Source of the DNA: Kitasatospora sp. MAA19 | GTDB lineage: Bacteria; Actinomycetota; Actinomycetes; Streptomycetales; Streptomycetaceae | Direction: 5' to 3' | Assembly (NCBI RefSeq): GCF_029894125.1 | Contig: NZ_JARXYZ010000021.1 | Location: 1-64,000 of the forward strand | Length of the DNA: 64,000 bases | In this document: positions 54,501-62,084 of the stretch, piece after piece | Numbering within the stretch: the first letter of the stretch is position 1 | Layout of the letters: each line of letters starts with the position of its first letter | The notes under the pieces: model-generated | What the model saw: the letters and a program-made list of their open reading frames with translations, nothing else | Told to the model about the DNA's origin: nothing | Database searches by the model: none | Position numbers and translations under genes: made by a program

Positions 54501-57500
54501 AGCTGCCGTCCCGCCAGCCGTCGCGGTCGCGGACCTGGCGGGAGTAGCCGCCGCTGGTCTCCATCGCGTTCTTGTCGGGCAGCGGGACGGTGCCACCGGC
54601 GGCGCCCTGGCCGGACTTGGTGTCCGACAGGAGGCGGCGGCCGGACTTGAAGGAGGTGGTCTCGTCGACCGGGTTGAGCTCGGCCTTGGCGTTGGGCCGC
54701 TGGTACGCCAGCTCGGAGATGTGGGCGGTGGCGGAGACCTTGACGCCGTGCTTGAGCAGGTTGGCGGCCGTCCGCTCGGGTGCCTCCAGCGGGGTCTGCC
54801 GGGTCATCGACGTCAGGTGGGAGGCGACCATCGGGTGGCTGAAGAGCTGCTGGACCTCGTTCTTGACGTCCTTCCAGGCGCCGCCGAGGACCTCCTTGCC
54901 GAGCCGGTCGAGCTCGTCGTGCAGGGGTTTGACGGTGGGCAGGTCACGGACGGTGCTGGTGTCCCCGAAGCCGCCCCCGGTGCCATCCGGGCGCCGCCAG
55001 ACGTCGTCGGGCGGGCTGGGGACGGTGCTCCCGGGCTCGAAGGTCTTCGGCTGGTGGGGCTGCGGCGACTCGGTCGCGACGAAGAGGGTGGGGTCTCCGG
55101 CGCCGGTGTCCTTGACGCCTCGGGCCTCGCTCTGCTCGATCAGGGCCCGGAAGTCGACGGTGGTCTTCGCGGTGTCGACGGTCGTCCCGAGCGGGGTCTT
55201 CCGCTCGAAGGTCAGGATCAGCTCGCTGCGGCCGTCGTAGACCACGCCGGCGCCCTTGGTCTTCGTGGTGAGCAGGACCTCCTGGCTGCTGCCGGAGATC
55301 CGCACCGTGTCCTTGATGAGCTGGAGGCCGCCGCCGGCGGAGCCGAACGACTTGTCGGTCCCGCTGCCGGAGAGGACGCCGGGCAGCGGCAGTTGGAGTC
55401 CGTCGCCGGTGCTGTCCAGGACCGAGCGGACGCGCTGGACGCCGGTGCCGACGTTGAACTCGGTCTGCGGGGTCGATCCGCTCTGCCACATCGCCTTGAC
55501 GGCGGCGGTGATCTCCACCGATCCGGTCACCAGGCCGGTTGCGTCGACCACCTCGATCCGGGTCGGCTCGCCGGACATCATGCTCTTGAGGTCCTGCTGG
55601 AGCCGGGAGAGGTCGAGCTCGGCGGACATCTTCTCGCGCAGCTGCGGCCACAGGCCGCCGAGTACCTCCTTGGCGGTCTCCTCGACGCCGTCGAGCACCT
55701 CCTGGATCGGGTGGTCGGAGTCCGGACGGCCGTGCCGGTGGGTGGAGACGTCGAGCACGATGTCGGAACCGCCGAGGCGGTGGCCCTCGACCACGCGCTG
55801 GGGCGGGGCGAAGAGCTTGTCCTTGGGCAGCGGCACCGGGGCGCCGTGGGCGTCCAGGGTGTCGCGGACCGGGATACCGACGGTGGCGCCGATGTCCAGC
55901 CGCTGCACCCGGTCACCGGGTTCGGCGATCACGGGCTTGCCGTGGTGGGTGAGTTCGGTGAAGTCGATGGCCAGGTGGAGCTTGCCCGCGAACAGGGCGC
56001 CGGGTTCGACGGTCTTGCCGCGGGCGATGGAGCGGCCGACCTCCACCGAGGTGTCGCCCTTCAGCGAGTCGTGCTGGTAGCCGAGGGTCTCGGTGATGTC
56101 GGCCCGGCCGAGCTTGAACTTGGCCTGCAGGCCGGCGTTGAACCGGTTCAGGGTGTCGCTCTGGAGGCCGATCGAGGCGTGCCGGTCGGAGCCGTTCTCG
56201 AACTCGACGCTCGGGGCGGTGTCCTGGTGCACCAGGCTGTCGACGTCCACCCGGACGGAGATCCTGCCCGACCAGCCGTTGGTCTCGAACGGCGCCTCCC
56301 AGACGTCGCCGCGGGAGAGCGCGGTCAGCTTGGGGCGCAGCGTCGCGGGGTCGAAGAAGTCCTTGGCGAGCGTGTTCGCGGCGGCCAGGTCCTTCGGGAA
56401 GCCGGCCTCGAAGAGCTTCACGATCTGCCGGTGGACGGCCGTGTCGCCGCCGTGCAGGCCGACCACGAGGTCGGAGGCCGACAGGCGCCGGTGGTTGGTG
56501 ACCCGGGCCGGCGGCAGGCGCAGCTCGTCCGGGCCGAGCGGCTTCCTGGGTGCGAAGGCGGGGTCGTCGTGGTGGTCCTGGCTGCCGCCGGACTCCGTCG
56601 AGAAGACGGACATGGCGAGCACCGAGACCGGCGGGGAGGGTGGCGCGGGGTGGACGAGCGGGTCGTGCTCCGCCTCGGTGATGACGATGCTCGGTGTGTC
56701 CGTACGGTGGGGCGCGCGCTCGTGCGCCTTGGGGTCGGTGGCGGGCTCGGGCTTCGGGGTGGGGTCGGGCTTCGGGGCGGGCTCGGGCGCCTTGGGGTCG
56801 GGGGCGGGCTCGGGCTTCGGGGCGGGCTCGGGGCTCGGGTCCGCCTTCGGGGCGGCCTCGCCCGTGGTGCCGGTCGTCGTCGTGGGCGCCGGGTCCGGCT
56901 CGTGCTTCGGCGCCGGGGAGGGTCCGGTCTCGGTCTTCGGCCGGCCCCCGGGCACCGGCACGGTGAGCGTGGACGACGGGTCCGCCACCGGCTTCGGGGC
57001 AGTCTTCGGGGCCGCCGTCACCGGGTCGGGCCGGTCCGTGCTGCCGACGGTCGGCACACTGTGCGGCACGGGCGGCAGCACCGGGCCGTCGTGCGCGTCC
57101 GGGTGCTTCGGCGCGGGGGTGCTGACCGGGGGCGCCGGGACGGGCGGACGGCTGGCGTCGTAGTGGTCGGTGCCGTTGTAGTAGACCGTCACCTGGTGGC
57201 CGTCCGGGCGGCCGTAGCGCGCGTACTCGCTGAAGCCGCCGTGGCCGTCCGGGCCGAGGATGCGCAGCCGCAGGCCGAGGGCGTCGGCCAGCAGCGGCGG
57301 GAAGGTCTCGCCGAACCCCTTCCACCAGGAGCTCTCCCAGAACTCCACCGCGTGCCTCAGGCCGGCGAACTCCTTCGGCGAGAGCGGGAAGTCGGAGGCG
57401 GTCAGGTGCCAGATCTGGAGGTCGGCGAGCTGGGCGTCGGTGAGGTCGTGCAGTCCGATCTGCTCGGGCTTGCCGACCAGGTGCTCGAACTGCTGCCGGG

Positions 57501-60500
57501 GACTGGTGGCGCCGTCGGCGAGGTTCCAGCCGACCTCCGCCTCGACGGTCGGCCGGTCCTCGCCCCGGGCGACCCGCTCGTCGATGTACTGCTGGCGCAG
57601 CGCGTGTGGGTCCGCGGCGGGCTCCTGGCCCAGCCCGCGCAGGTAGTCCTCGGCCTTCGCCTGCTCGGCCGGGCTCTTGAACTTCCACGCGGCGCTCTGT
57701 TCGGCCTGCTGCCCGGCCGCCGCGGGGTCGAGGCCCGCGGCGGTCAACTCGTCGGTGAGCACGGTGACGTAACGGTCGCGCAGCAGCCGGGCGGGCACCA
57801 CCTCGTGGGTGGAGACGCCGGCGACGCCGAGGTCCAGCAGGCCGTCGAGCAACTGGGTGCGGTCCGGCCGGCCGAGGCGGTCGGCGAGGTCCCGGGTGGC
57901 GGCCTTGCGGTAGGTGTGGATGACCTCGGGCGGCAGCTTGTCCGGGCCCTGCGCGGTCAGGTGGTCGAGGACGGCGCGCTTCATCGCCTCGGGCGTCGAG
58001 GGCGCCGGGCGGAGTGCGCTGGAGCGCGTCGCGCCGCGCTCGGTGAGCACCTGGTGCACGGCGTCCGGGCGGCTGGTGGCCACGGAGTTGAGCAGGCAGA
58101 GGCCGTCGCCGGCCACCCGGACGCGCTCGCCGGGCGAGGGGAAGGCCGGCTCGGTGACGGGCTCGGTGGCGTGCGAAGTGGTGTGCGAAGTGGTGTGGGG
58201 GGCGGGGTGCGAGGGGCCGTCCGCGCCGGTGAAGGTCTCCGCCGGGGTCGGCCGGGCCGACTTCTCCTCCGGGTGCAGGGCGGCCGCGTTGAAGCCGCCC
58301 TCGCCGTGGATCGGCCGGTTCTCCGGGTCGAGCGTGATCGCCCAGACCCGGGTGACGTCGTGCGGGAGCGGGCGGTCGCCCGGGGAGTGCAGGCCCTGCT
58401 GGGCGTCGACCCAGACCAGGCCCTCGCCGGGGACGTTCACCAGGTTCCAGGCGTGGCCCCTGCCGTCCTCGGTCCAGGCGAAGACCATCGCGGCCGAGCC
58501 GGGGCCGCCCTCGGTGACCCGGCGGGCGACCTCGTCCAGGCCGGTGGTGCCCAGGCCGAGGTACTCGGCCGGGTAGCCGGTCCAGTGCTGGGCGTCGGTG
58601 ACCGCGCCGAGGTGGCGCTCCGACAGGGTGAGGGCGACCTGCGGGTCCCCGTGGAAGCCGGCGTGGAAGGCCATGGTGGCCGCCACGCAGTTGACGTCGG
58701 CGAGCAGGCTGCCGTCGCCGTCCTTGGGGTTGACCAGCTCGACGAACTCCTGCGGGTGGGCGAACTTCTTCGGGCCGTCGGGGCCGGCCAGCGCCTGCTC
58801 CAGGGCGTGCCGGGCCGCCGGGCCGGGTGTGCCGTAGTCGCCGTCGGAGAACTCGTGCAGGAAGGAGTCCAGCGGGCGCAGCGGGCGCGGGGCGTTCCCG
58901 TCCGGGTCGAACGGCGGGCGGCCGTCCCAGGTCGGTCCCTGGTCGGGCCGGGGGCGCTTGACGGCCGGTTCCGGGGTGGTCGGGCCGGACGGGGTGTCCT
59001 GGCCGGTGTCGCCGTGGTCGTTCTCGTACTCGTCCCGGCCGCGGCGGCGGGAGGGCTGCTGCGGCTGGTCGGTGGAGCCGTGGTCGGGTTCCGGCCGCTG
59101 GGTGGGGGCGTCCGGGATGGGGGCGTCCGGGGTGGGGCCGTCCTGCCGGTGGGCAGGCGGGGTGCCGTGGTCCGGGCGGGGGGTGTCGGCGCCGCCGAGG
59201 TAGCGGATCTGCCAGACCCGGCCGTCCTCGACACCGATCACCAGCCGGACGCCGTCGACCTCGCCCTCGTGCAGGGTCAGGGCGCCGCTGGGGCGTTCGG
59301 GGTCGGGGTAGCTGCGGTCGGGGCGCTGGAGGATCCGGTGGGCGGCGGCGGTGAAGTCGGTGTCCGTCCAGTGGGGCAGCGCGCCCTCGGGGAAGTCGGC
59401 CTTGATCCACCAGGGCGCCAGCCACTCGTCCGGGTGGGCGGGGTCGAACCCGCTGGGGCGGGTCGGCTCGGGGTGGGCGGGGCCGGTGTGGCCGGGCTCG
59501 GGGCGGGGCCCGGTGGGCTGGTCCGGGGTTGCGCCGGAGGTGCGGGTCGGGGTCGGCGGCTTGGGGTCCGGGCCGGCCGGACCGGTGGCGACGGCGTGCT
59601 TCGGCTCCTCGGTGCCGCCGCTCGCGCCCCCGCCGACGGTCCGGCCCGGGCGGGCGGGGCTCACCGGGTCGTCGACGAGGGTGGTGCCGCTCCAGCTGGT
59701 GTCCGTCCGGGCGGGCGGGCGCCCCGGCCCGGACTTGGCCCCGCCGTCGCCCTCGGTCCGGACCGGGGTCGGGCGGTCGGCCTTTCCGGTGCCGGAACCG
59801 GCGGACGGGTCCTGCTTCCCGGAGCCCGTGCCTGGGCCGGCCGGGTCGGGCTTGCCGGAGGACGCGGCGGGACCGCTGCCGGTGGAGGTGGTCACCACGG
59901 GCTTCGGTGCGGAGCCGGCGAACAGCGTCTCCAGGTCCGCCTGGCCGAAGGCCTTGGCGAACAGCGCCGCGTACTCGACGTCCGGTGCCTCGTTCAGCCC
60001 GCGCGAGTAGCCGAGGACGTGACCGGCCGTCACCTCCTCGTGGCCCGGGCCGAGCCGGGGCACCGGGAAGGGCGCCGGGTGGCCGGCGAGGTTGCTCGCC
60101 AGGGCCAGGATGGAGATCGGGTGGTAGGGCGGGAAGTAGGCGCCCTGGCCCTCCCCGATCGCCTTGAACTGGGTGCTCTGGATCAGGTTGGTCCACGCGT
60201 GGCCGATGCCCGTCACGGCGAAGCCGTGGTGCAGGGCCTTCCCGAGCAGGCCCATCGCCAGGCCCGAGCCGAAGGTGGCCGCGCTGGTCGTGAACTGGTG
60301 CTTGTCGTCGAAGATGAGGTTGTAGAAGCCCTCGGAGAGGTTGCCCTGCGCGCCCTCCACCAGCTGGGAGCCGAGCGCGAAGCCGAGCTGGAAGAACTTG
60401 CTGCCCTCGCCCATGTGGGCGGCCAGGTTGGGCAGGTGCTCGGCCAGCGCGGAGATGCCGTGCTCACCGATCTCCGACCCGCCGTGCTCCAGGATGGAGC

Positions 60501-61755
60501 GCAGCACGACGCCCAGCGACTCGTTGCCCGCCCCGTGCTTGGTCCACCCGGCGACGAAGGCCTCGGCGTACTCCTGCCCGAGCTTCTTGGCGGCGTCCTT
60601 GCCCAGCGCCGATCCGAGGTGCTTCTCGAAGGTGCCGGCCAGGTTCTCGCTGAAGCGCTCGGCGACCGAGCCGGCGCCGGCCTTGCCGAAGCCCTCCTTC
60701 AGCCACGGTTCGACGCTCTGCATCTGCTGGCCGAGCGACTTGGCGAAGGCCTTGGACTCCTCGTCGGAGAGCAGCTTGCCGCCCGTCCTGGCGCCGCTCT
60801 TGCCGACCCCCTCCAGGGCCTCGCCACCGGCCTTGCCGATCGTCTTGGCGCCGCTCTTGCCCGCCCCCTCCAGAGCCTCACCACCGGCCTTTCCGATCGA
60901 CGTGGCGCCGGCCTTCTCCAGGTCCTTGAGCGCCGAGCCCTCCGCCTTCTTCGTGACGGTGTTCAGGAGGTGCTTGAGGGCCTCCTTGTCGCCGTTCTTC
61001 ATGAGCGACGACAGTTCCTCGGACAGGACCGATCCGGCGCTCTTGCCGATCAGGGAGCCGATCAGCTTGCCGAGGCCCATGCCGAGCAGGTTGATCGGGC
61101 CGGCCAGCACGCCGCCGACGAACCCGTTCAGGACGCCCTGCTTGAAGGAGTCCATGTCGTACGAGTGCCGGTCGCCGTGCGAGAACTGGATGCCCTGGAT
61201 GATCGAGTCCATCAGCATCGCGGTCACGATGCCCGAGAAGGAGTGCATCAGGATCGACTTGAGCAGGAACTTCAGCAGCATCGACAGCGCCTGGCGCGTG
61301 AAGAAGTACTTCAGCGACAGGCCGGCGAAGCTCTCCCCGAAGGTGAACGGCGCCCACAGGGTCGCCATGGCGATCTCGAACATCAGCTGGACGAGCTGGG
61401 CGATCGCCATCCACTTGGTGTACTCGACCGAGTTGGCGACGTCGCCCGCGCAGTCCGCGAGCTGTTTGGCGACGTCGGCCGCCGACCCGACGTAGTCCGA
61501 GCCGCCGCCCACGCCGATGAACTCGTTCATCGCGATGCTGAAGGACTTGGCGGCCTCGCCCTCGAACTCCTGCCGGGCCTTGACCGCCACCGTGGCGATG
61601 AGCTCCTTGAGCCTGGGGAGCTCCTCCGCCAGCCTCTCGTACGCGTCCCGGACCTCCCGTAGGTCCCCCTCCTTGATCTCGGGCCAGGGCATGCCCGAGA
61701 CCACGGTGAAGAACTGGGCACCTTCCTTGCCGGGGTCGATGGACGGATACGACAC
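45520..61755 (-). CDS. Giant type VII multi-effector toxin-like protein (5,411 residues)
   Basis: The GTG at 61755 follows TAGGAGAACCGACC. Domain map by residue: 1-165 CpnT-like WXG100 region (GMPWPEIKEGDLREVRDAYE) running into hydrophobic helices to about 245; about 285-330, 19-residue GKAGGEALEG repeats; 765-865 an unknown domain; 985-1130 papain-like glutamine-deamidase type (Cys1023 in ADVNCVAATM, His1101, Asp1117); 1205-1545 OTU-like (GDGLC with Cys1220, NGTDHYDA with His1531); 1600-1740 Pro-rich; 1745-3290 a duplicated beta-rich unit; 3420-3640 Fic-like (QPFSDANSR, Gln3558); 3965-4145 caspase-like (His4009, Cys4053); 4730-4950 ADP-ribosyltransferase (Arg4839, STS 4868-4870, EHE 4916-4918); 5170-5375 a second caspase-like copy (His5219, Cys5261). 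Secretion by the WXG100 system with self-cleavage and release of effectors is inferred. It is one uninterrupted frame, coupled to the 145-residue protein. Confidence 0.9.
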   Translation of the reverse strand: MSYPSIDPGKEGAQFFTVVSGMPWPEIKEGDLREVRDAYERLAEELPRLKELIATVAVKARQEFEGEAAKSFSIAMNEFIGVGGGSDYVGSAADVAKQLADCAGDVANSVEYTKWMAIAQLVQLMFEIAMATLWAPFTFGESFAGLSLKYFFTRQALSMLLKFLLKSILMHSFSGIVTAMLMDSIIQGIQFSHGDRHSYDMDSFKQGVLNGFVGGVLAGPINLLGMGLGKLIGSLIGKSAGSVLSEELSSLMKNGDKEALKHLLNTVTKKAEGSALKDLEKAGATSIGKAGGEALEGAGKSGAKTIGKAGGEALEGVGKSGARTGGKLLSDEESKAFAKSLGQQMQSVEPWLKEGFGKAGAGSVAERFSENLAGTFEKHLGSALGKDAAKKLGQEYAEAFVAGWTKHGAGNESLGVVLRSILEHGGSEIGEHGISALAEHLPNLAAHMGEGSKFFQLGFALGSQLVEGAQGNLSEGFYNLIFDDKHQFTTSAATFGSGLAMGLLGKALHHGFAVTGIGHAWTNLIQSTQFKAIGEGQGAYFPPYHPISILALASNLAGHPAPFPVPRLGPGHEEVTAGHVLGYSRGLNEAPDVEYAALFAKAFGQADLETLFAGSAPKPVVTTSTGSGPAASSGKPDPAGPGTGSGKQDPSAGSGTGKADRPTPVRTEGDGGAKSGPGRPPARTDTSWSGTTLVDDPVSPARPGRTVGGGASGGTEEPKHAVATGPAGPDPKPPTPTRTSGATPDQPTGPRPEPGHTGPAHPEPTRPSGFDPAHPDEWLAPWWIKADFPEGALPHWTDTDFTAAAHRILQRPDRSYPDPERPSGALTLHEGEVDGVRLVIGVEDGRVWQIRYLGGADTPRPDHGTPPAHRQDGPTPDAPIPDAPTQRPEPDHGSTDQPQQPSRRRGRDEYENDHGDTGQDTPSGPTTPEPAVKRPRPDQGPTWDGRPPFDPDGNAPRPLRPLDSFLHEFSDGDYGTPGPAARHALEQALAGPDGPKKFAHPQEFVELVNPKDGDGSLLADVNCVAATMAFHAGFHGDPQVALTLSERHLGAVTDAQHWTGYPAEYLGLGTTGLDEVARRVTEGGPGSAAMVFAWTEDGRGHAWNLVNVPGEGLVWVDAQQGLHSPGDRPLPHDVTRVWAITLDPENRPIHGEGGFNAAALHPEEKSARPTPAETFTGADGPSHPAPHTTSHTTSHATEPVTEPAFPSPGERVRVAGDGLCLLNSVATSRPDAVHQVLTERGATRSSALRPAPSTPEAMKRAVLDHLTAQGPDKLPPEVIHTYRKAATRDLADRLGRPDRTQLLDGLLDLGVAGVSTHEVVPARLLRDRYVTVLTDELTAAGLDPAAAGQQAEQSAAWKFKSPAEQAKAEDYLRGLGQEPAADPHALRQQYIDERVARGEDRPTVEAEVGWNLADGATSPRQQFEHLVGKPEQIGLHDLTDAQLADLQIWHLTASDFPLSPKEFAGLRHAVEFWESSWWKGFGETFPPLLADALGLRLRILGPDGHGGFSEYARYGRPDGHQVTVYYNGTDHYDASRPPVPAPPVSTPAPKHPDAHDGPVLPPVPHSVPTVGSTDRPDPVTAAPKTAPKPVADPSSTLTVPVPGGRPKTETGPSPAPKHEPDPAPTTTTGTTGEAAPKADPSPEPAPKPEPAPDPKAPEPAPKPDPTPKPEPATDPKAHERAPHRTDTPSIVITEAEHDPLVHPAPPSPPVSVLAMSVFSTESGGSQDHHDDPAFAPRKPLGPDELRLPPARVTNHRRLSASDLVVGLHGGDTAVHRQIVKLFEAGFPKDLAAANTLAKDFFDPATLRPKLTALSRGDVWEAPFETNGWSGRISVRVDVDSLVHQDTAPSVEFENGSDRHASIGLQSDTLNRFNAGLQAKFKLGRADITETLGYQHDSLKGDTSVEVGRSIARGKTVEPGALFAGKLHLAIDFTELTHHGKPVIAEPGDRVQRLDIGATVGIPVRDTLDAHGAPVPLPKDKLFAPPQRVVEGHRLGGSDIVLDVSTHRHGRPDSDHPIQEVLDGVEETAKEVLGGLWPQLREKMSAELDLSRLQQDLKSMMSGEPTRIEVVDATGLVTGSVEITAAVKAMWQSGSTPQTEFNVGTGVQRVRSVLDSTGDGLQLPLPGVLSGSGTDKSFGSAGGGLQLIKDTVRISGSSQEVLLTTKTKGAGVVYDGRSELILTFERKTPLGTTVDTAKTTVDFRALIEQSEARGVKDTGAGDPTLFVATESPQPHQPKTFEPGSTVPSPPDDVWRRPDGTGGGFGDTSTVRDLPTVKPLHDELDRLGKEVLGGAWKDVKNEVQQLFSHPMVASHLTSMTRQTPLEAPERTAANLLKHGVKVSATAHISELAYQRPNAKAELNPVDETTSFKSGRRLLSDTKSGQGAAGGTVPLPDKNAMETSGGYSRQVRDRDGWRDGSSQKVYANGKYARPQEIYDAGIGVEVKLTVDGKEHTVTVPIRAEVSLDAKETGRYTVGADGRALFTGPGTGTPVTHEGPAEPHDPPHRITERGALSASDVVHSLGNGDTAVIDGVEKTLRKQFGSVPDDVLVKLKNRFDPFALKPQLSKLSRGGKLTEHVSIHGWDTTVTVKAGLTKDFQHTDTVEKFEFELGTQTRVSTGVSKDRRVRDVFSAPFRFKLPHVDLGLNLSRRSDFVHGSTVDTTGATVSKGKTVEPAGLFSGTADFTVHIEARKLGEKVTAPDLTVPVHTTVAVPLRDAPPHGSTETAPLKKPLDPPARVERTHRLGSSDVVTDVYPLRPRGGGGPHPAGGEDHRSVGETAVDGIDRRATKVLGSDWAGMKEKILAELDVTKLQPQLKSMMSGHEIVVKHGRSTVRITAGVSRLEHTGETAQTEFNTGTQVQKSFASSDGVTSYGAGRGNTVTVSAQGTSSPLPVGPAVTAGGSVTHSWGHDQLDVQAQRTTAGAATKTKLAGSVYTGEATLYFRMERRPLVPLGGPDRLVRPDSSTTAPGTAFEHVKSAAGQAWRGMRQLGRVVHSIDTAKVGFEAAVEAGEGRPSKGPKPTPFEAPEHRTAPARPPAPAEPPVETVVKAPPARVWTEGLRDIDVMRWLGDSGGVQDLLRVKGRTFFGSRTWDRLEGLARNTADHTQLASNFGASTRGEPLSTPSPGRRLLVTDGGVQVNLKVLQLEYDRTDGKVELSPSNATSTSSTKTRLDWSLWGGQIQGGVKTDVGVAEGTFQAIVGGSHRTREGLSVGNAGQVVSHAKFNTPMARYDGFAEVEVVFFKGKEKLVEKGVIPITVDIPERETVDAKVMSDHYLTFSENNPDGLATPKHPQPKPDPATAPDPVTPPAGHPKPTADERTEAPPVPDPVGNPEPEPGPHPDPAPPAHSGPRLADLIPESSWWRLFIDANVHQDALINSPSDAANHLDRTKYPGFRQSMTELFREVLDGTSGSGRDWSRIDVHAYEELHKLATQHLVEGSGRNVATEWSGTKGDRLHTTMRGTGRTTAASDLADDLVNGRQLLGDITAKPGSTKGLGLPLVAFSRGQKGEGMISISYAHGEAPGHVQAVLDRYYTEVAAATDDHAKLLAIAKVTRALQIIQPFSDANSRVNVSVLMQKFLLEQGFRPSVLTNSFELFLGGYTTHEIADHLVEGMDRFDQYVAGSLGDQFNTAAGPADHTLITQIGDAIGLHAGTGPGDAAVHHHQVLDLVRLGRSLYGTGVPSLDASGVAHLKTARDLSDLAHAMFPGHPTETAVASYADHLYEPGEDGVSWEHLRGTADAIERTTGAGLPLTEADIRAHLPGIEAEGLTDADRKLWHGLADEPQTAPAPTGPAAVKLSWDSVPYESPQDGLDPTPFDVRELSGDGPLDPAGLEEALMPRLLSKDMGSFRIVLRVEDGLLTDPNAAARRVADTFMAPVDLLLAEPDGGVRLTRFNHEGFPYEHTTLQVDHPAGGATPGQHPQPEHPQPEHPVAEPPSNPQPQHVQPEHPGTAEHAPRPERVHEIVDALVHAHEGSDVRWLADPDSPAAQLHETGTAVARFPKDPRFFSVAFHSEHADGAPTWHGERVGPEELANVLAELRARGIWAEGRPLQFPACEFGTGKASSYASEVLTALRGKVSGPLEAYVPEGKLWFVPKPTGAAFTVESDGPGHLVVAKTVGFDSNGLPVVVPGGQWLKVSVPENAAEHAGRPEHAAQPEDLEHSEHPQHPAEPQVEELGPHLPPDLSVPAPHTGLPEGLHWSDSPTVAHEMPGATPFGKRAVYDAPEYATATRDFETKLGAYCHNLPEAEDAARRTVVKLLNVLRQAFPEAPAAERMQTIFKDDPTSAGQIGTQLTPEQIGEFLKPGAKTGNTRELMTAFFNGAYFNDSEFSLKKLLNTIIEKQDWTRAEQLGLNVAALKEHHVFLEGPVRKGLYESLSKVSPKHATMFEHDVFGTGNVLAQSETWFSDGKSYLASLTARRPRPANEVPGPSALQLDVTGVKLSEREVAFLKVNPLAWDVVGLRLEEVLWENVPLKADGSYDLDALKAQPGVHDVIVERGAHGGQVLYKLVEHRADVDLGPGEIGPDTPLSWRTGASVHKLSPDSPWYKEANGGMGMRLVAGISATSAKLMTAFKLLDVAGVDPDHMVKALFGWMLPTSDHSVYEILKGVELTGVTKPLGEDTLTSAENMYRNLPGISLDQVRGHAGTDHMLPHEQVYVSKITQQDGGFGEPGGPHRNVVEKRFEIFEEMAAGKPDDDINAPEEVVEGVRNWLNTNHMTPQEVLSKLTKAHFYALAAYTGPVFPLINVMMRFGDSLDRAMLVQIKHLLWGSGPTPLSLASHPAIKDLLRQHSAIESVENANRKKIMELVRTDVLPGLKAELREHTRMLESALEQLPPAEGKVYRGAAAISFKGFTGLSPAYGGSHVKHGDFTSTSRRESVAIRFRDTRRTVFGTEPLLVTMELTGGGAAKDISAFSVEMQEHEVLGKPGSTYTVQERRKAGGKLFIDVKEANSRSSFPPLGTPGTPASATVRQAKEELQSHLAGMSGVRGIKEHGDLWALGKEIGVTNADGLGAWSAAHAFPNVKTKEAMGLKTWYIGNLAAELHGGPNHVDIDRLRSVRRMTDVVREGLKLSHENPVTKEEVDTYLKRLNKVGDASLPVVPLDRHRLLKVVNSLKKQGAHVSASEVEKNWTALQTPGTPRTPRTPGGGHLTPATPNTPNTPDTPQTPTGHQAAQPGGHNPPGDPRRQPVTVIGAAPNLETHVQKQAAMQRFPLDDRFFTVAMHTDSGYPVHVNQLLSPDQVATGLHQAFTDKTWDGEKPLQFVACNLGSGIETSYVAQVMTKLWALDPTITGSAYAGDGPVWFVPKVDENGVPDLGRRGDLVVAHRVGMTKTGRPGISAGGNWYRFDRPTDGTLVPVVEKLGAHLPPGGDSQPRPENYLRVDHDDQYEAPIRGAIPFDTDQPDALAEQIFQELIK
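51890..56523 (-). repeat. Diverged tandem duplication of a 750-residue unit within the giant protein
   Basis: Unit 1 (about 54316-56523) and unit 2 (about 51890-54243) each contain three sub-modules in the same order. Sub-module A has LSASDxV..L..GDTAV, FDPxxLxPxLxxLSRG and KGKTVEPxxLFxG. Sub-module B has HRLGxSDxVxDV and KxVLGxxWxxMKEKxxAELDxxxLQxxLKSMMSG-type spacing. Sub-module C has GxxxWxxL, then LAS/TxMTRxxPL and RRLL. Landmarks are 750-780 residues apart. Confidence 0.75.
60790..60903 (-). repeat. 57-bp tandem repeat near the start of the giant gene
   Basis: Two nearly identical 57-bp copies (60790-60846 and 60847-60903) plus flanking partial copies encode the 19-residue unit GAKTIGKAGGEALEGAGKS. 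Confidence 0.85.
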
Positions 61756-61766
61756 GGTCGGTTCTC

Positions 61767-62084
61767 CTACAGGCTGTTCATGATGTCGTGGGCGGAGTCC
61801 TCCGCGTAGTCGAGCTCGGCGACCAGGTTGATGCCGTTCTCGCCCGCCTTGTCCACGGTTTCCTTGATCTTCTTGATCAGGTCGTCCAGGTCCTTGGTGG
61901 CCTGGTCCACCTGGCTGTGGTACTGCTTGCCGATCTCGTCGTCGCCGCCGACCTTCGTGTTGGCGTCGTTGATGCCCTTGACGTCCTGGTTGATCTTCTC
62001 GATCAGGGCCGCCAGTTCGGGGAACTCCGCGAACCGGCGCTTGAGGTCCTGGGTCTTCGCGAAGACGTCGATCTTTTCACTCAT
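61767..62084 (-). CDS. WXG100-size helical secretion partner
   Basis: The ATG follows a very strong AGGAGGAG inside the end of the upstream gene, overlapping it by 8 bp. The 105-residue product is a two-helix hairpin: LKRRFAEFPELAALIEKINQ and DLDDLIKKIKETVDKAGENG around a central turn GGDDEIGKQY. Length, helical content and position directly before the giant WXG100-like gene fit an Esx-type partner, although the W-x-G turn itself is absent. It probably forms a heterodimer with the N-terminal domain of the giant protein for export. Confidence 0.7.
   Translation of the reverse strand: MSEKIDVFAKTQDLKRRFAEFPELAALIEKINQDVKGINDANTKVGGDDEIGKQYHSQVDQATKDLDDLIKKIKETVDKAGENGINLVAELDYAEDSAHDIMNSL

Noticed and set aside
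46549..61662. Plus-strand open frame of more than 15 kb antisense to the giant gene
   Set aside because: Its protein is Gly/Arg/Val/Glu-rich without domains, as expected from the mirror of high-GC codon use. The minus-strand frame has recognisable catalytic motifs.
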